Part shown: piece after piece, positions 8,014-16,916 of the stretch
Numbering within the stretch: the first letter of the stretch is position 1
Layout of the letters: each line of letters begins with the position of its first letter
Origin: Gammaproteobacteria bacterium
GTDB taxonomy: Bacteria > Pseudomonadota > Gammaproteobacteria > Burkholderiales > Rhodocyclaceae
Assembly: GCA_018824085.1 (NCBI GenBank)
Contig: JAHJHI010000006.1
Coordinates: 1-33,052, forward strand
Length of the DNA stretch: 33,052 bases
Direction: 5' to 3'
Program-made: the position numbers and the translations under genes
The notes under the pieces: model-generated
Told to the model about the DNA's origin: nothing
What the model saw: the letters and a program-made list of their open reading frames with translations, nothing else
Database searches by the model: none

Positions 8014-8957
8014 CGCATACTCCGTATTGCGTCTTGAAAGCCGGACAGTTCATCAACCCAGCGGCGTTGCTCGATGGAACGGTGTATGGCCTCGACCCAG
8101 CGTACCGTGGACATGCCTTCCGGCACGCCACAGCTGCGCGCATCATTGCCCGCCATCGTTGCCGCATGCTGCGCCCGAATCATCTGGTTGCGATCCAGCG
8201 CGAACCGGGTTTCAGCTCCATTGACGTCGAGCGTGCCGCGCACGAGATCAGCCCTGATCGTGCCGAAACAGCCATTGGCAAGAACCCAGCGGGATGCGAT
8301 GCGGTCCAGATAGTTCATATGGATCGTCACGAGTTCGCAGCGCTCGGTGCGCGCCAGCACCGTTACGGCGTCCTCGCTTTCGATCTCCAGAGCACTCAAG
8401 TGACCGCCGGACGCTACGGTACTTAGCCAGCGTCCGGCCAGCCACTGCGCGTAGTCGAGTTCGTGGCTGAGATCCCTCACTACGCCACCATCCATGCGCC
8501 GCGCGGAGTAGCTCGAGCGGTAGTCGCGCTGCGGCCGCCAGTCAGGCAGGAACTGCCCGACGTAAGCGCTCAGTGACCACAGACTTTGCCCCTTGAGGCG
8601 CTCGAACAGACCGCCAAGAACCGGATGGAAACGCAACGTGTAGCCGATATATACCGGACCGGCAGGACACTCCAACGGCTCGTTGGCATCCGCCAGCATC
8701 GGCTTCTCGACCAGAGTGATACCCGCATAACCGCAACCCGCAAGTCGTGCCAGTGTTTCTCCGTGCAGCCCCGTGTCGTTGGCGATCACCACGTATTCTG
8801 GAGCGTGCCGATCAAGTGCCTCCGCCAGCTCGACATAGGCCGGAATGTCCGCATCTGCACGCTTCGTGACGGCCGCCACGCTGCAACCCATCTCGCGCAG
8901 CACTTCTGCGTGACGGCGCCCGATGGAGCCATAGCCGATGACGAGACACTTCATCAT
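8010..8957 (-). CDS. Gfo/Idh/MocA-family NAD(P)-dependent oxidoreductase
   Basis: A 315-residue protein with an N-terminal Rossmann motif GYGSIGRRHAEVL (residues 8-20) and the family EKP motif at 84-86 (LVEKPMLAD), followed by a mixed alpha/beta substrate domain that includes GGVVRDLSHELDY, the usual active-site helix. Members oxidise or reduce a sugar or sugar nucleotide with NAD(P). It lies between neuA and the PtmA-like SDR, and overlaps each by 4 bases, so it is likely part of the nonulosonic acid module, perhaps making the precursor or changing a hydroxyl or deoxy position of the product. No known step of the basic legionaminate route from UDP-GlcNAc needs it, so its reaction remains open. 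Adjacent ATGs at 8957 and 8954 are both possible starts. Confidence 0.87.
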   Translation of the reverse strand: MMKCLVIGYGSIGRRHAEVLREMGCSVAAVTKRADADIPAYVELAEALDRHAPEYVVIANDTGLHGETLARLAGCGYAGITLVEKPMLADANEPLECPAGPVYIGYTLRFHPVLGGLFERLKGQSLWSLSAYVGQFLPDWRPQRDYRSSYSARRMDGGVVRDLSHELDYAQWLAGRWLSTVASGGHLSALEIESEDAVTVLARTERCELVTIHMNYLDRIASRWVLANGCFGTIRADLVRGTLDVNGAETRFALDRNQMIRAQHAATMAGNDARSCGVPEGMSTVRWVEAIHRSIEQRRWVDELSGFQDAIRSMR

Positions 8958-9661
8958 GCGGCGTTCCGGCGTTCAAGCAGCAACCTGACGATCTCGAAAT
9001 CGAGCTCGCTGTCGATATCGATGGAACGCTCTTCTGGCATCACATAGAGCGCGGTATCAGGGTGGAACAGGCCGTCCCGCCCGAAAAGCGCCTCGCGTCG
9101 CCAGACGTAGATAGACGCATTCATGTCGTAACACTCAGGCGCATCCTGACGACGAACAATCGGATTGGCCGGCCGCTTTGACAGGTCGATGCGGCCGTCC
9201 GGCATGCGTTCGACAAGATTGAAATAGGGAGAACGGCGGGCCGGCGCTGCAGTGATGAGATTTCCGGCATTTGCTTCGCGTAACTGCGCAACGGCAGCGA
9301 GGACGTCCTCGGGCAACCGGAGAGGGGACGTACAGTCCAGATCGACAATGATGTCTGCCTGCCAGCCAAGCAGGTGCTCGGCCGACTCCACCGCGTGCCG
9401 AATGACAGGCAGCTTGCCGGCCGCGTCGCTCGCAAGATCCGCCGGACGAACGACCAGCACGTCGACCCCTGCGTCGGACGCCAATTCACGGTAGAGCTCG
9501 CTGTCACTGCTGAACGCAATCGCCTCGAAAAGACCGCTTGCGCGAGCCTGGCACACCGTATGCGCAAGCAACGGCTGCCCCGCGACGATGCGGGCATTCT
9601 TGTTGGGAACACCCTTTGAGCCACCACGGGCGCATATCGTGCACAAAATTCTGACTGGCAT
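8954..9661 (-). CDS. neuA: CMP-N-acylneuraminate/legionaminate cytidylyltransferase (NeuA/LegF type)
   Basis: A 235-residue enzyme with the N-terminal nucleotide-binding motif ARGGSKGVPNKN (residues 11-22), FSSDSELY, DLDCTSPLR and the C-terminal SIDIDSELDFEI typical of CMP-sugar synthetases. It activates a nonulosonic acid with CTP, giving CMP-sugar and pyrophosphate for a glycosyltransferase. It is the first gene of the compact nonulosonic acid block, and its ATG is preceded by a 67-base gap after the propeller-like gene. The GTase that would use the CMP-sugar is not obvious by family in the window. The next gene overlaps it by 4 bases. NeuA, LegF and PseF are hard to tell apart by eye. The neighbouring enzymes point to LegF. 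Confidence 0.93.
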   Translation of the reverse strand: MPVRILCTICARGGSKGVPNKNARIVAGQPLLAHTVCQARASGLFEAIAFSSDSELYRELASDAGVDVLVVRPADLASDAAGKLPVIRHAVESAEHLLGWQADIIVDLDCTSPLRLPEDVLAAVAQLREANAGNLITAAPARRSPYFNLVERMPDGRIDLSKRPANPIVRRQDAPECYDMNASIYVWRREALFGRDGLFHPDTALYVMPEERSIDIDSELDFEIVRLLLERRNAA

Positions 9662-9728
9662 GACCTGATTCTTGAAGCGTGGAGTCGTTATCGGGGCGGC
9701 ATACCGGCGATGTGTCGTCGCACAGCGG

Positions 9729-10823
9729 TCAGAACGCTATCAGCCAGGTCAGGCGTCCTGTCAGCCAGCTTACCACGCGCAGTTTGCCGTCCATGACGCG
9801 GACGCTGACCGGGTCGACCAACTGTGACGCACCACGCCCAAAGGTCAGCCGGCGCCCGACATAATCGAATTTCCTGGAAAATTTGAAGACGCTGCCCTGT
9901 TGCTTGTCTATCAGATAGAGAGCGTCACCGACCTCGACAACGTCGTTGCAGACCTGTACCGGTGCGGTCGAATGGCGCGTCGCCTCACCCGATTCGATAT
10001 CCATACACGTCACATGTCCGAAATCCGCGTTGTCCATGCAATACAGGGTATTGCCGAAAAGTCGCGCGAAATGCACTTGCGGACACGGCACCCTCCAGAT
10101 GAGCTCGCGCGGGGAATCGCGCCACACTACGCCTGCGCCATCCAGAAAGCGCAGCTCACCCAGATGCTGAAACACCAGCACAATCGGGTGCGCGTGATCA
10201 AGATGCTGCCAGGTCTCACCGTCGACGAGCCAAGCACCTGGCGTGTAAATGGAGCCGACCGACAAGCGTCCGTCGCGCAGCAAGTCAAGTTGCGTGGGCA
10301 GTCCGCGGGAAAACGAGGCCCTTCCACCAGGACCGTCACGGTGAACGTTCTGGTCGCCAGAGGTCAGCCACCAGCGCACACCATCGTACTCGATGCAGTC
10401 CCACGGCTTGTTGCCCGGCAGCACGGACGTATCGAGAATAACAGGCTGCTCGCTGTTGTCCGCCCCTTGATCAACGCACGCTTGAATGCAGTAATTAAGG
10501 CGTTGCGCGCGCATGCGAAGGTGGCGATCACCTCCGGTCGCAAGCTGTCGACACATCAGCGCCGACAGCCGCGCGGCAAGTGTGCGCCATGGCACCGGAT
10601 CGGTAATGACTGGCGGGGTATCGAGCAAGCGTGCCGTCAGCAGATCAAGCCTGGATGCGTCATCCGGCGCCGACCGTAAAAGCAAGCTCTGCACCAGCTG
10701 CTCACAGCTTTCCCCTTCGGGAATACCGGACACCCGTATTGCGTCTCCGGGCAGCCAGTCATACCAAGTCAGCGGATCAACATCACCAGCAACGAACTGC
10801 AAGAAATCCGTCTGTTTGACCAT
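9729..10823 (-). CDS. Protein of unknown function with beta-propeller-like repeats
   Basis: A 364-residue protein I cannot assign to a named family. The N-terminal third is helical and arginine-rich (RLDLLTARLLDTPP, then LAARLSALMCRQL). The rest looks like blades of a propeller, with short strands repeating as 'G-x-L-x-h-x-D' units: LGELRFLDGAG, LFGNTLYCMDNADFG, VGDALYLIDKQQGSVFKF and a last NHL-like blade with LVDPVSVRVMDGKLRVV. There is no signal peptide or membrane segment, so it is probably cytoplasmic. It starts 7 bases after the zinc-ribbon methyltransferase gene at an ATG preceded by a G-rich stretch (GCGGGGG). A frame reaching 10958 overlaps the methyltransferase and looks spurious. 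It could bind a glycan or a biosynthetic partner, but that is a guess. Confidence 0.8.
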   Translation of the reverse strand: MVKQTDFLQFVAGDVDPLTWYDWLPGDAIRVSGIPEGESCEQLVQSLLLRSAPDDASRLDLLTARLLDTPPVITDPVPWRTLAARLSALMCRQLATGGDRHLRMRAQRLNYCIQACVDQGADNSEQPVILDTSVLPGNKPWDCIEYDGVRWWLTSGDQNVHRDGPGGRASFSRGLPTQLDLLRDGRLSVGSIYTPGAWLVDGETWQHLDHAHPIVLVFQHLGELRFLDGAGVVWRDSPRELIWRVPCPQVHFARLFGNTLYCMDNADFGHVTCMDIESGEATRHSTAPVQVCNDVVEVGDALYLIDKQQGSVFKFSRKFDYVGRRLTFGRGASQLVDPVSVRVMDGKLRVVSWLTGRLTWLIAF

Positions 10824-10830
10824 CCCCCGC

Positions 10831-11856
10831 TCACACCACGAGACGTGGGGTTGCCGCGCCACGCCAGTCACCGTCCGCCACCGCGACAACGCGCATGTGG
10901 CTCGATAGCAGGTTGGCCTGCAACAGGCGCTGAAGATCGTCGCGGGCCACCGCATCACCCAAGATCAACCGCATCGCCACGTCGCTGCCGGACGTCTCGG
11001 AACGTCGATCAAGACAGCTTTGTATCCTTGCAACATCAAGCTTGCCCGGCGTGCAGATCTCCACGACGCGAAAACCATTGCGCTCCAGCAGCGTGCGTAT
11101 CGACAACGGGTTGTACAGGCGCACATGATCGAACAGGATGTTCGACGAATTTCGCCCCAGCATTCGGGTTTCCACGCTGCGCTCGTTCGGTGTCGACAAA
11201 ATGAAGGGCGCCCCCGGTTTGAGCACCTGCCGGACCGCGCGAAGAAACATGTCGGGCTCCACCACATGCTCGATCAATTCCCACGCAAAAACAGTATCGA
11301 ACTGCCGTGCGCTGTCCATGAGGGCTTCAAAGCCTTCAGTCAGAATTTCCACGTTGGGCAGGCCAAGTTTCAGCGCCTGCGGCTCGAGGAGAACGATGCT
11401 TCCGACGATGTTCCGCGCCGCAAGCTCTTCTGCAAACTCCCCGTTGCCGGCACCGAACTCAAAGGTCGTTGCCGGCTTGATACCCATGCGTGCCCAGACA
11501 TCGGCCGCGTAATCTGCCCGCTCGCGATACATGGGTTTACGAGTCTCGCGCATTTGCGCTGGCAGCCGCTCACGCCAGAAGGCCATCGCGCGACTCTTGC
11601 GCACGAAGTCCAGATGCAGGCTTTCGATCGGCCCCGGCGAGATATACAGCGTCTCGCACTCAGAACAGCGCCGATAATTCAACGATTGGTGCACGAACGC
11701 ATGTGGCACGGTACTGCCGTGGCAGGCAGGGCAACATGTATCGGAAAACTCGGATTCATGCGCACGCAGATCGTCTATGTCGAGTTGCATCAGGCGGTCA
11801 AACTCCTCCGCCACGCCCTCTGGATGAATGTCCCTTATCTCGATCTTGTCTTTCAT
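10831..11856 (-). CDS. SAM-dependent methyltransferase with N-terminal zinc ribbon
   Basis: A 341-residue class I methyltransferase. Paired cysteines CPAC (42-45) and CSEC (64-67) form a probable zinc ribbon, as in several sugar C- and O-methyltransferases. The SAM-binding motif is FEFGAGNGEFAEEL (from about 132), with a WELIEHV motif and STPNERS further on, matching Methyltransf_23-type proteins. A substrate sugar, or sugar nucleotide, is likely from the context. Its ATG overlaps the stop of the O-antigen ligase-like gene by 4 bases. The C-terminal 60 residues (after VARIQSCLDRR) fit no motif I know. Whether it methylates carbon, oxygen or nitrogen is not visible. Confidence 0.85.
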   Translation of the reverse strand: MKDKIEIRDIHPEGVAEEFDRLMQLDIDDLRAHESEFSDTCCPACHGSTVPHAFVHQSLNYRRCSECETLYISPGPIESLHLDFVRKSRAMAFWRERLPAQMRETRKPMYRERADYAADVWARMGIKPATTFEFGAGNGEFAEELAARNIVGSIVLLEPQALKLGLPNVEILTEGFEALMDSARQFDTVFAWELIEHVVEPDMFLRAVRQVLKPGAPFILSTPNERSVETRMLGRNSSNILFDHVRLYNPLSIRTLLERNGFRVVEICTPGKLDVARIQSCLDRRSETSGSDVAMRLILGDAVARDDLQRLLQANLLSSHMRVVAVADGDWRGAATPRLVV

Positions 11857-14324
11857 TTCGATACCCGTAGTTCACCAGCACGATCACTGGGAGCAAAATA
11901 CATTTCAATCTCGGAAAGCCCCGCGGCGAGCCCGGCGGAATGTCCGCCTGCATCGAAACGCAGTCGATAGTTCGCAAAGGACTGTGATCCGTAAAGAGAA
12001 AACGATGACGGTGCTGATGCGTCCTGACTGAGGGTCACGCCTTCGCGACGATCCAGCTTTGTCCACGATGCGCCGTCATCCGACCCTTCAAGGACCCATC
12101 CGTATGCATCCAACTTGGGCATGCTTCGGTTCGCCATCGCCGTAAGACGATATATTCGCAACGGTGTCGAAGACATTTCCGGCACAGCGAAACTGACCTC
12201 CGCCCCCTCTTCCGCGGGCCAGTAAACGACCGAACCAAAGTTGAAATCGGCAAGCTGCGCCGGCGCACCCGAAACATTCTTTCCGATACGGATACCGGCG
12301 AAGGGTGCGTAATTCGGCAACACTCGCGGCGCACTCTCGGCATCTGGTCGCGCCAGCAGGGCCGGGGTTCTCCGCGCACCCGCGAAAATGAAACTGACCA
12401 CCGGCTGAGCAGATGGCATCAGCCACCAATTCGGAGGAAGGGTGATCGCCAGCGCCTGATTTCGATGCAAGTGTCGCGGCGGCCCGAGCGACGCCACCAG
12501 ATGAGGAAACGCGCTTCGGCTCATTGGATTCCAGAGTATCCAGACCCCGTCGAGCGACAAAATCGGCGTACTGTCATCCAGCACCCGCACACGATCGGAA
12601 TCAGCACCCCGCAACCGAAGAAGCCAGGTCAGCAAGGGACGGAAGTAAGGTTCATTGACGTACACAAGCTGCTTTTCGCGAACGATATCGGCGCCATACC
12701 GCCCGGCAAGCTCGATTACCGGAAACACATAGCGGGGACTGGTCAGCAGCGCCCAACCCAAGGTCGACAGGAACAGCATGGTCAGCGCAATCCGGGGCAA
12801 TGCAAGCGTGCGTCGATCATCCGTTCCCATTTGGCGCCGCGCGACTGCCGCCACGGCAATGCCAGCAACTGCAAAAGCCACACCGATCAACTCGTTTCGC
12901 TCCTGCGGCAGGAACAGCGAAACGACCAGAAAGCTCAAAAGCATCGACAACGCGACTATCCGGATCCTGGCTTCTTCATCGGCGCGAAGGCGCAACCCGG
13001 AGCCCCATCCTGCGACGGCAAATATTGCGAGAAATGCAGCCAGTGCCGGCAATCCAGCCATTAGCGCGACGTCAAGATAAAGCACGTGCGTGGAGTACGT
13101 GCTCAGAAGACCGTTGAACGAATTGCCTTCCAGCGGCAAATCCAGCGTTCCAACCCCGGAACCCAAAAGCCCGGCTGACGACAACCTGCGCAGTCCGCCC
13201 TGTGCCAAGGACGAACGTGCGGCATTGGCGGTCGCCACGGCTGCAACGGTGGTTGGCCCGGCTGCGCCCGAACGCGGTTCCGCAACGTCAGTAACACGCG
13301 CGGACTCCGGTGGCATCTTTGTCAAACTGGGTTTCAGATAGACCACATTTTGCGCCACGACTACAAGAGCAATTCCGACAACAAAGGCTCCAAGCCACTC
13401 CCGCCGGAACAGCAGCCCCGCCAGTAGCGTGGCCAAGCCGCACGTCAAGGCGAGGCTGACAGCGCGTGTATTGTCGAGGAACATCACTGCCAGAAGACCA
13501 ACCGCGGCAACCCAAGCGAGCCATCGCCCTCTCCCGTTGGTCAGTGCCATCCACGCCAAGGCGCCAAAACCGGCAACAAAGGCCGCAGGTGCATGATAGT
13601 AATCGGTTCCGCGAACCCGCTGAAACCCTTCAGACACGCCCGAAATGGCTGCAATGACATATGAACTGTCGTTAACGCACAACTGGAGCGCAATGACAAC
13701 CCCTACGGCAAGCGCACCCAAGCCGATCGCCTGCATCGCGCAGCGCAGTCTTTCGCCGCTTGACAGACTCATTGCAAAGAGAACTGCCCAGTATATCCAC
13801 GTCGCCCATCCGGACACGCCTGTGGCCATTCGGGCAAGCACAAACGGCTCTGTTTGCAGCCCGATCCGTATGCCCCAACCGAGAACAGCCCATCCGAAGA
13901 AGGCGCCCAGCGCGAACGCAAAGGCGCGCTTCACCCGGTCCTCGCCCGACGCTGTCAGTGCATACAAAAGCGCACCCACGACAATGGAGTCATAGACGAG
14001 CAACGCCGCGTCCGGCGCCAGACCGAGCGTCTGACCAAACACGTCGGTCAGCGCATGAATGACATGATCAACCGGCGAGGACGCCATTGAAGTCAGCCAA
14101 CTGATGCCGGCGAAGGCGAGAAGCGCCGCCAGTCCCACAGCAAGCACACGATGAACGATCCGCGGCATGGCTACGCAGACAAGGACCGTGCAGCCTGCGA
14201 GTACGCGCAGGCCACCCTGCCAGACAGGCAGCATTGGCAGCGCAATAGCGCCAGTCAGCAGAATGATCAGAGCGCCGAAAATCCAGTCCGGCACCAGCCG
14301 GACGCGCGACGAAAGCAACGGCAT
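11853..14324 (-). CDS. O-antigen ligase/polymerase-like membrane protein with C-terminal discoidin-like (F5/8 type C) domain
   Basis: An 823-residue protein. About ten or more hydrophobic segments fill residues 1 to about 490, with a large soluble loop before the last group (around KMPPESARVTDVAE to GSGVGTLDLPL), the layout of Wzy/WaaL O-antigen ligase-like proteins. One more hydrophobic segment (ALTMLFLSTLGWALL) is followed by a soluble region. Residues about 692-823 resemble a galactose-binding/discoidin domain: the core motif is WVLEGSDDGASWTKLD, followed by a yxxYRLRFDA strand. The start at 14324 lies one base after the upstream stop. A longer frame to 14426 adds 34 residues that overlap the upstream gene and lack membrane character. 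It probably polymerises or transfers lipid-linked glycan on the periplasmic side. Ligase or polymerase cannot be decided. Confidence 0.82.
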   Translation of the reverse strand: MPLLSSRVRLVPDWIFGALIILLTGAIALPMLPVWQGGLRVLAGCTVLVCVAMPRIVHRVLAVGLAALLAFAGISWLTSMASSPVDHVIHALTDVFGQTLGLAPDAALLVYDSIVVGALLYALTASGEDRVKRAFAFALGAFFGWAVLGWGIRIGLQTEPFVLARMATGVSGWATWIYWAVLFAMSLSSGERLRCAMQAIGLGALAVGVVIALQLCVNDSSYVIAAISGVSEGFQRVRGTDYYHAPAAFVAGFGALAWMALTNGRGRWLAWVAAVGLLAVMFLDNTRAVSLALTCGLATLLAGLLFRREWLGAFVVGIALVVVAQNVVYLKPSLTKMPPESARVTDVAEPRSGAAGPTTVAAVATANAARSSLAQGGLRRLSSAGLLGSGVGTLDLPLEGNSFNGLLSTYSTHVLYLDVALMAGLPALAAFLAIFAVAGWGSGLRLRADEEARIRIVALSMLLSFLVVSLFLPQERNELIGVAFAVAGIAVAAVARRQMGTDDRRTLALPRIALTMLFLSTLGWALLTSPRYVFPVIELAGRYGADIVREKQLVYVNEPYFRPLLTWLLRLRGADSDRVRVLDDSTPILSLDGVWILWNPMSRSAFPHLVASLGPPRHLHRNQALAITLPPNWWLMPSAQPVVSFIFAGARRTPALLARPDAESAPRVLPNYAPFAGIRIGKNVSGAPAQLADFNFGSVVYWPAEEGAEVSFAVPEMSSTPLRIYRLTAMANRSMPKLDAYGWVLEGSDDGASWTKLDRREGVTLSQDASAPSSFSLYGSQSFANYRLRFDAGGHSAGLAAGLSEIEMYFAPSDRAGELRVSK

Positions 14325-14325
14325 C

Positions 14326-15672
14326 TCAGCCCATCCGCAGGGTGGAGACTCCGTAACCGCCACGCGGCCCTGCCGCCCCCACACCGACATCGCTGAGTTC
14401 CTCGGGCGCCATGGTCTGGCCATCAAGAACGTAGGTCCAGTGGCTCCCGGGTTCGATTACGTCCAGGTTGTCGTGCAGATAACGCCCATTCCGCGTCTTC
14501 AGCGCGAGGAAAGGCTGCGGCCCGAAAACTCGTCCGCTCATTAACCGGATATGCAGACGACTGCCACCACGCGTGAGCGAAAACTCGGGGGCAGCGTTCT
14601 CCGTGATATCTGGGGAAATATGGGCCAAGTGCCGCTGTGCCGCATCCTCGGCGCCCGAAAACCGGATCCTGACCCCTGGAAAATCCTTTCGGACGCTTTG
14701 CAGCAATTCCCTGACCCGGCGAACGTCAGGACGCAAATCGCGATAGTCGTGATCTGCGAACGACAGAATCGCACTCCCGTTTGCCTGTGCCTCGGAAAAG
14801 GCCTCGGCCACATCGGATGCTGACAGCTGCCGCAGACGGGTGCCGACATTCAGGCACCGGAATATCCAGCGCCGACACTGCCCGACACGTTGATGATCGT
14901 CATGATGCGGCCGATACCCTAGCCAAGATTGCGGCGCTCGACTCCAGTCGCCAAAGCGTCCGAACTGCGTATCCTGCTGCGCGCAGTTCGAATCGCGGCA
15001 AGCCTGGTTCGCGTAGTCAAAGGGAATCCACTGCTCCAGAAAAGCATGTGAATCCGGGCGCTCGGCGTGGAAACCCGGTCTGTTTGTCGTCGGAAACCAG
15101 CGATCATCAATGATGCGCCGAGCGATGACTGAAAGCAGAACATCCATGCTATTCGAATACGAAGTCGCCGCAGCAAGCGGCTGCCGGCTGAGTGATAGCG
15201 GATGAAAATGCCAGTTGATCTCGTCAAGGTGGCTGCTGGTCGCGGCGAGCATGTCGCGATAGAAATAGAAGACCTTGCCGTAGCCAAGATCCTTGCGCCG
15301 GGGATTGGCGACATAGCCCATGTGATCGAGACAATGCCAGCTATACACCCAACCGCGACCGAAATCATCGACCATTTCACGGCGGAAGTGCTGGTCGAGC
15401 GCGTCCGACAGCATCGCTCGAATATCACCCCAGTTCCTGTTGTAGGCAAGCAGTTCCGGCGCGACCACGGCGGCAACCTGTCCTTCGAGGCCGTCGAGCG
15501 GAACCGTCTGGCACTGTAACGCGCGCAGCATCTCATGCGACGGTTCCAGACGCAGGCCGAACAACTCGTCAATACGACGGAAAGTCGCCTCGATATCTTC
15601 GTCGAGGGGGCCTTCCGTATCGATGCAGTGCACGACATGCAGCACGGGGTCATATTCTGGAACAGGGGTCAT
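14326..15672 (-). CDS. DTEG protein 1, polysaccharide deacetylase-like, unknown substrate
   Basis: A 448-residue protein without signal peptide, paralogous to the gene at 19320-20672. Shared landmarks are the N-terminal H-x-I-DTEGP (residues 13-21), YSWxCxDHxG (109-118), the HFHPxS motif, FxAERPDSHxFLEQ, a HDDxQ motif and a C-terminal module with FGPQPFLALKTRNGRYLHDNLD. An acidic pair near the N terminus plus an HxH motif recalls the metal site of NodB-type polysaccharide deacetylases, so a metal-dependent carbohydrate esterase or amidase is possible. That is inference by motif only. Its ATG overlaps the stop of GT-B-like protein 1 by 4 bases, and the two paralogues are each next to one of a pair of GT-B-like proteins. 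Confidence 0.8.
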   Translation of the reverse strand: MTPVPEYDPVLHVVHCIDTEGPLDEDIEATFRRIDELFGLRLEPSHEMLRALQCQTVPLDGLEGQVAAVVAPELLAYNRNWGDIRAMLSDALDQHFRREMVDDFGRGWVYSWHCLDHMGYVANPRRKDLGYGKVFYFYRDMLAATSSHLDEINWHFHPLSLSRQPLAAATSYSNSMDVLLSVIARRIIDDRWFPTTNRPGFHAERPDSHAFLEQWIPFDYANQACRDSNCAQQDTQFGRFGDWSRAPQSWLGYRPHHDDHQRVGQCRRWIFRCLNVGTRLRQLSASDVAEAFSEAQANGSAILSFADHDYRDLRPDVRRVRELLQSVRKDFPGVRIRFSGAEDAAQRHLAHISPDITENAAPEFSLTRGGSRLHIRLMSGRVFGPQPFLALKTRNGRYLHDNLDVIEPGSHWTYVLDGQTMAPEELSDVGVGAAGPRGGYGVSTLRMG

Positions 15673-16916
15673 TTTTGTGTGGTCCTGTTCATTTCAAGGC
15701 TATAGCGGCGGAGCAGCACAGTATTCTCAATCAGGTCAGAAATTCTATCGGATGCGCCACCCGGCCTCGGCAGTTGTGCACGCAAACGCTTCATGTCATT
15801 TGCGCATGCACAGTCGGTCAGCAACTGCATCAGGCCGGCCTCCGCCTCCTCAAGGGTTTCAACGGCCAACGCGCCGTCCTGTTCACCGTAGGTGACAGCA
15901 TCCCGATAGGCAGAAACACGGATTACGAGAACAGGCTTGTCGCATAGCAGCAGCTCCCAGCCAACCGTTGACGTCAACGTCACACCAACATCGCAGGCAT
16001 GGATCACGTGCGACAACGCTTCATCGGGCAAGCTGTGAATGCAGCCATCAGGAATACTTTCGTTCGCGTGATTCGTACTGCTGGGGTGCAGTCGCACGAC
16101 CAGGCGCCAGCCGTTACGCCGGCACGCCTCAGTCAGGTGAGCGCGTACACGCCGGGGTAGCTCCGGATCACCAGGCTCTGGCTGTTCGGCCCAAAAAACG
16201 AGCTTCTCGTCAGCGCCGACACGACGCTCCCGCCGCCACGTCCTGCCCGACTCGCGAAGGGATACGTCAGCCAATGGATCAAACATCGGACTGCCTGTCA
16301 TATGAATATCAACGCAATTTCGACCTGCTGCGATCATCCGGCGCACGACATCATGTCTGGACACGGCCAGCACATGGCCGTTGTCAGGCCGGCTCAACCA
16401 TTGCTCTTCCAGTAAACCGAACAACTCGATCATGCACAGGCTGGGAACGTCCATCTGAAAGGCAGCACGCAGTGCAGCCTTCTCCATCCGGGGGGAAGTG
16501 GTGGCCACCACGACATCCGGCGCAAGCTCCGACAAAATCCGGCGCATGAACCGTACCGGTGAAAGAGCGTTCAACCCCAGCTGTTCGTAACGTCGCCACG
16601 CGGCGTCTTCGCCGAGGTCTTCCGCCAGTTCGAGGAAGGATGTGCCGAGATAGGCAATTGACTCTGCGCGCGACAGGCCCTTGCCATCGGTATGGTGCCG
16701 CTGTGCAAGCCGCTCGCCAAGCCTGTGGATATCGGGATTGGACACATCCGTGAAATCGATGGGTCTCGAATGTGGAATTCCCGCTCGGCGGGCCACTTCA
16801 CCTGCCGTAGTCAGTGCAAGCAGATGACACTCGTGCCCGCGCGTCACGAGTGTCTCGTAAAGAGGCAGGATCGCAGCAATATGGGCGCCACCGTAACATG
16901 TCAGAAACACTTTCAT
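15669..16916 (-). CDS. GT-B-fold glycosyltransferase-like protein 1
   Basis: A 415-residue protein opening MKVFLTCYGGAHIAAILPL, the strand-loop-helix of a GT-B fold. The C-terminal half has RLHPSS, then ACDVGVTLTSTVGWELLLCDKPVLVI, the usual nucleotide-sugar binding segment shared by CDP-glycerol phosphotransferase-like and UDP-GlcNAc 2-epimerase-like proteins. It is paralogous to the protein at 18102-19316 (both begin CYGG-H and share TTSPR-E-A-LRAA and GSP-FD). A role in adding a sugar or sugar phosphate to the growing glycan is likely. The donor, and whether it is the nonulosonic acid, cannot be read. The ATG overlaps the upstream acyltransferase stop by 4 bases. Confidence 0.82.
   Translation of the reverse strand: MKVFLTCYGGAHIAAILPLYETLVTRGHECHLLALTTAGEVARRAGIPHSRPIDFTDVSNPDIHRLGERLAQRHHTDGKGLSRAESIAYLGTSFLELAEDLGEDAAWRRYEQLGLNALSPVRFMRRILSELAPDVVVATTSPRMEKAALRAAFQMDVPSLCMIELFGLLEEQWLSRPDNGHVLAVSRHDVVRRMIAAGRNCVDIHMTGSPMFDPLADVSLRESGRTWRRERRVGADEKLVFWAEQPEPGDPELPRRVRAHLTEACRRNGWRLVVRLHPSSTNHANESIPDGCIHSLPDEALSHVIHACDVGVTLTSTVGWELLLCDKPVLVIRVSAYRDAVTYGEQDGALAVETLEEAEAGLMQLLTDCACANDMKRLRAQLPRPGGASDRISDLIENTVLLRRYSLEMNRTTQK

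Noticed and set aside
14325-14426. 34-residue extension of the ligase-like protein
   Set aside because: The extension overlaps the preceding gene and lacks a membrane segment or ribosome binding site.
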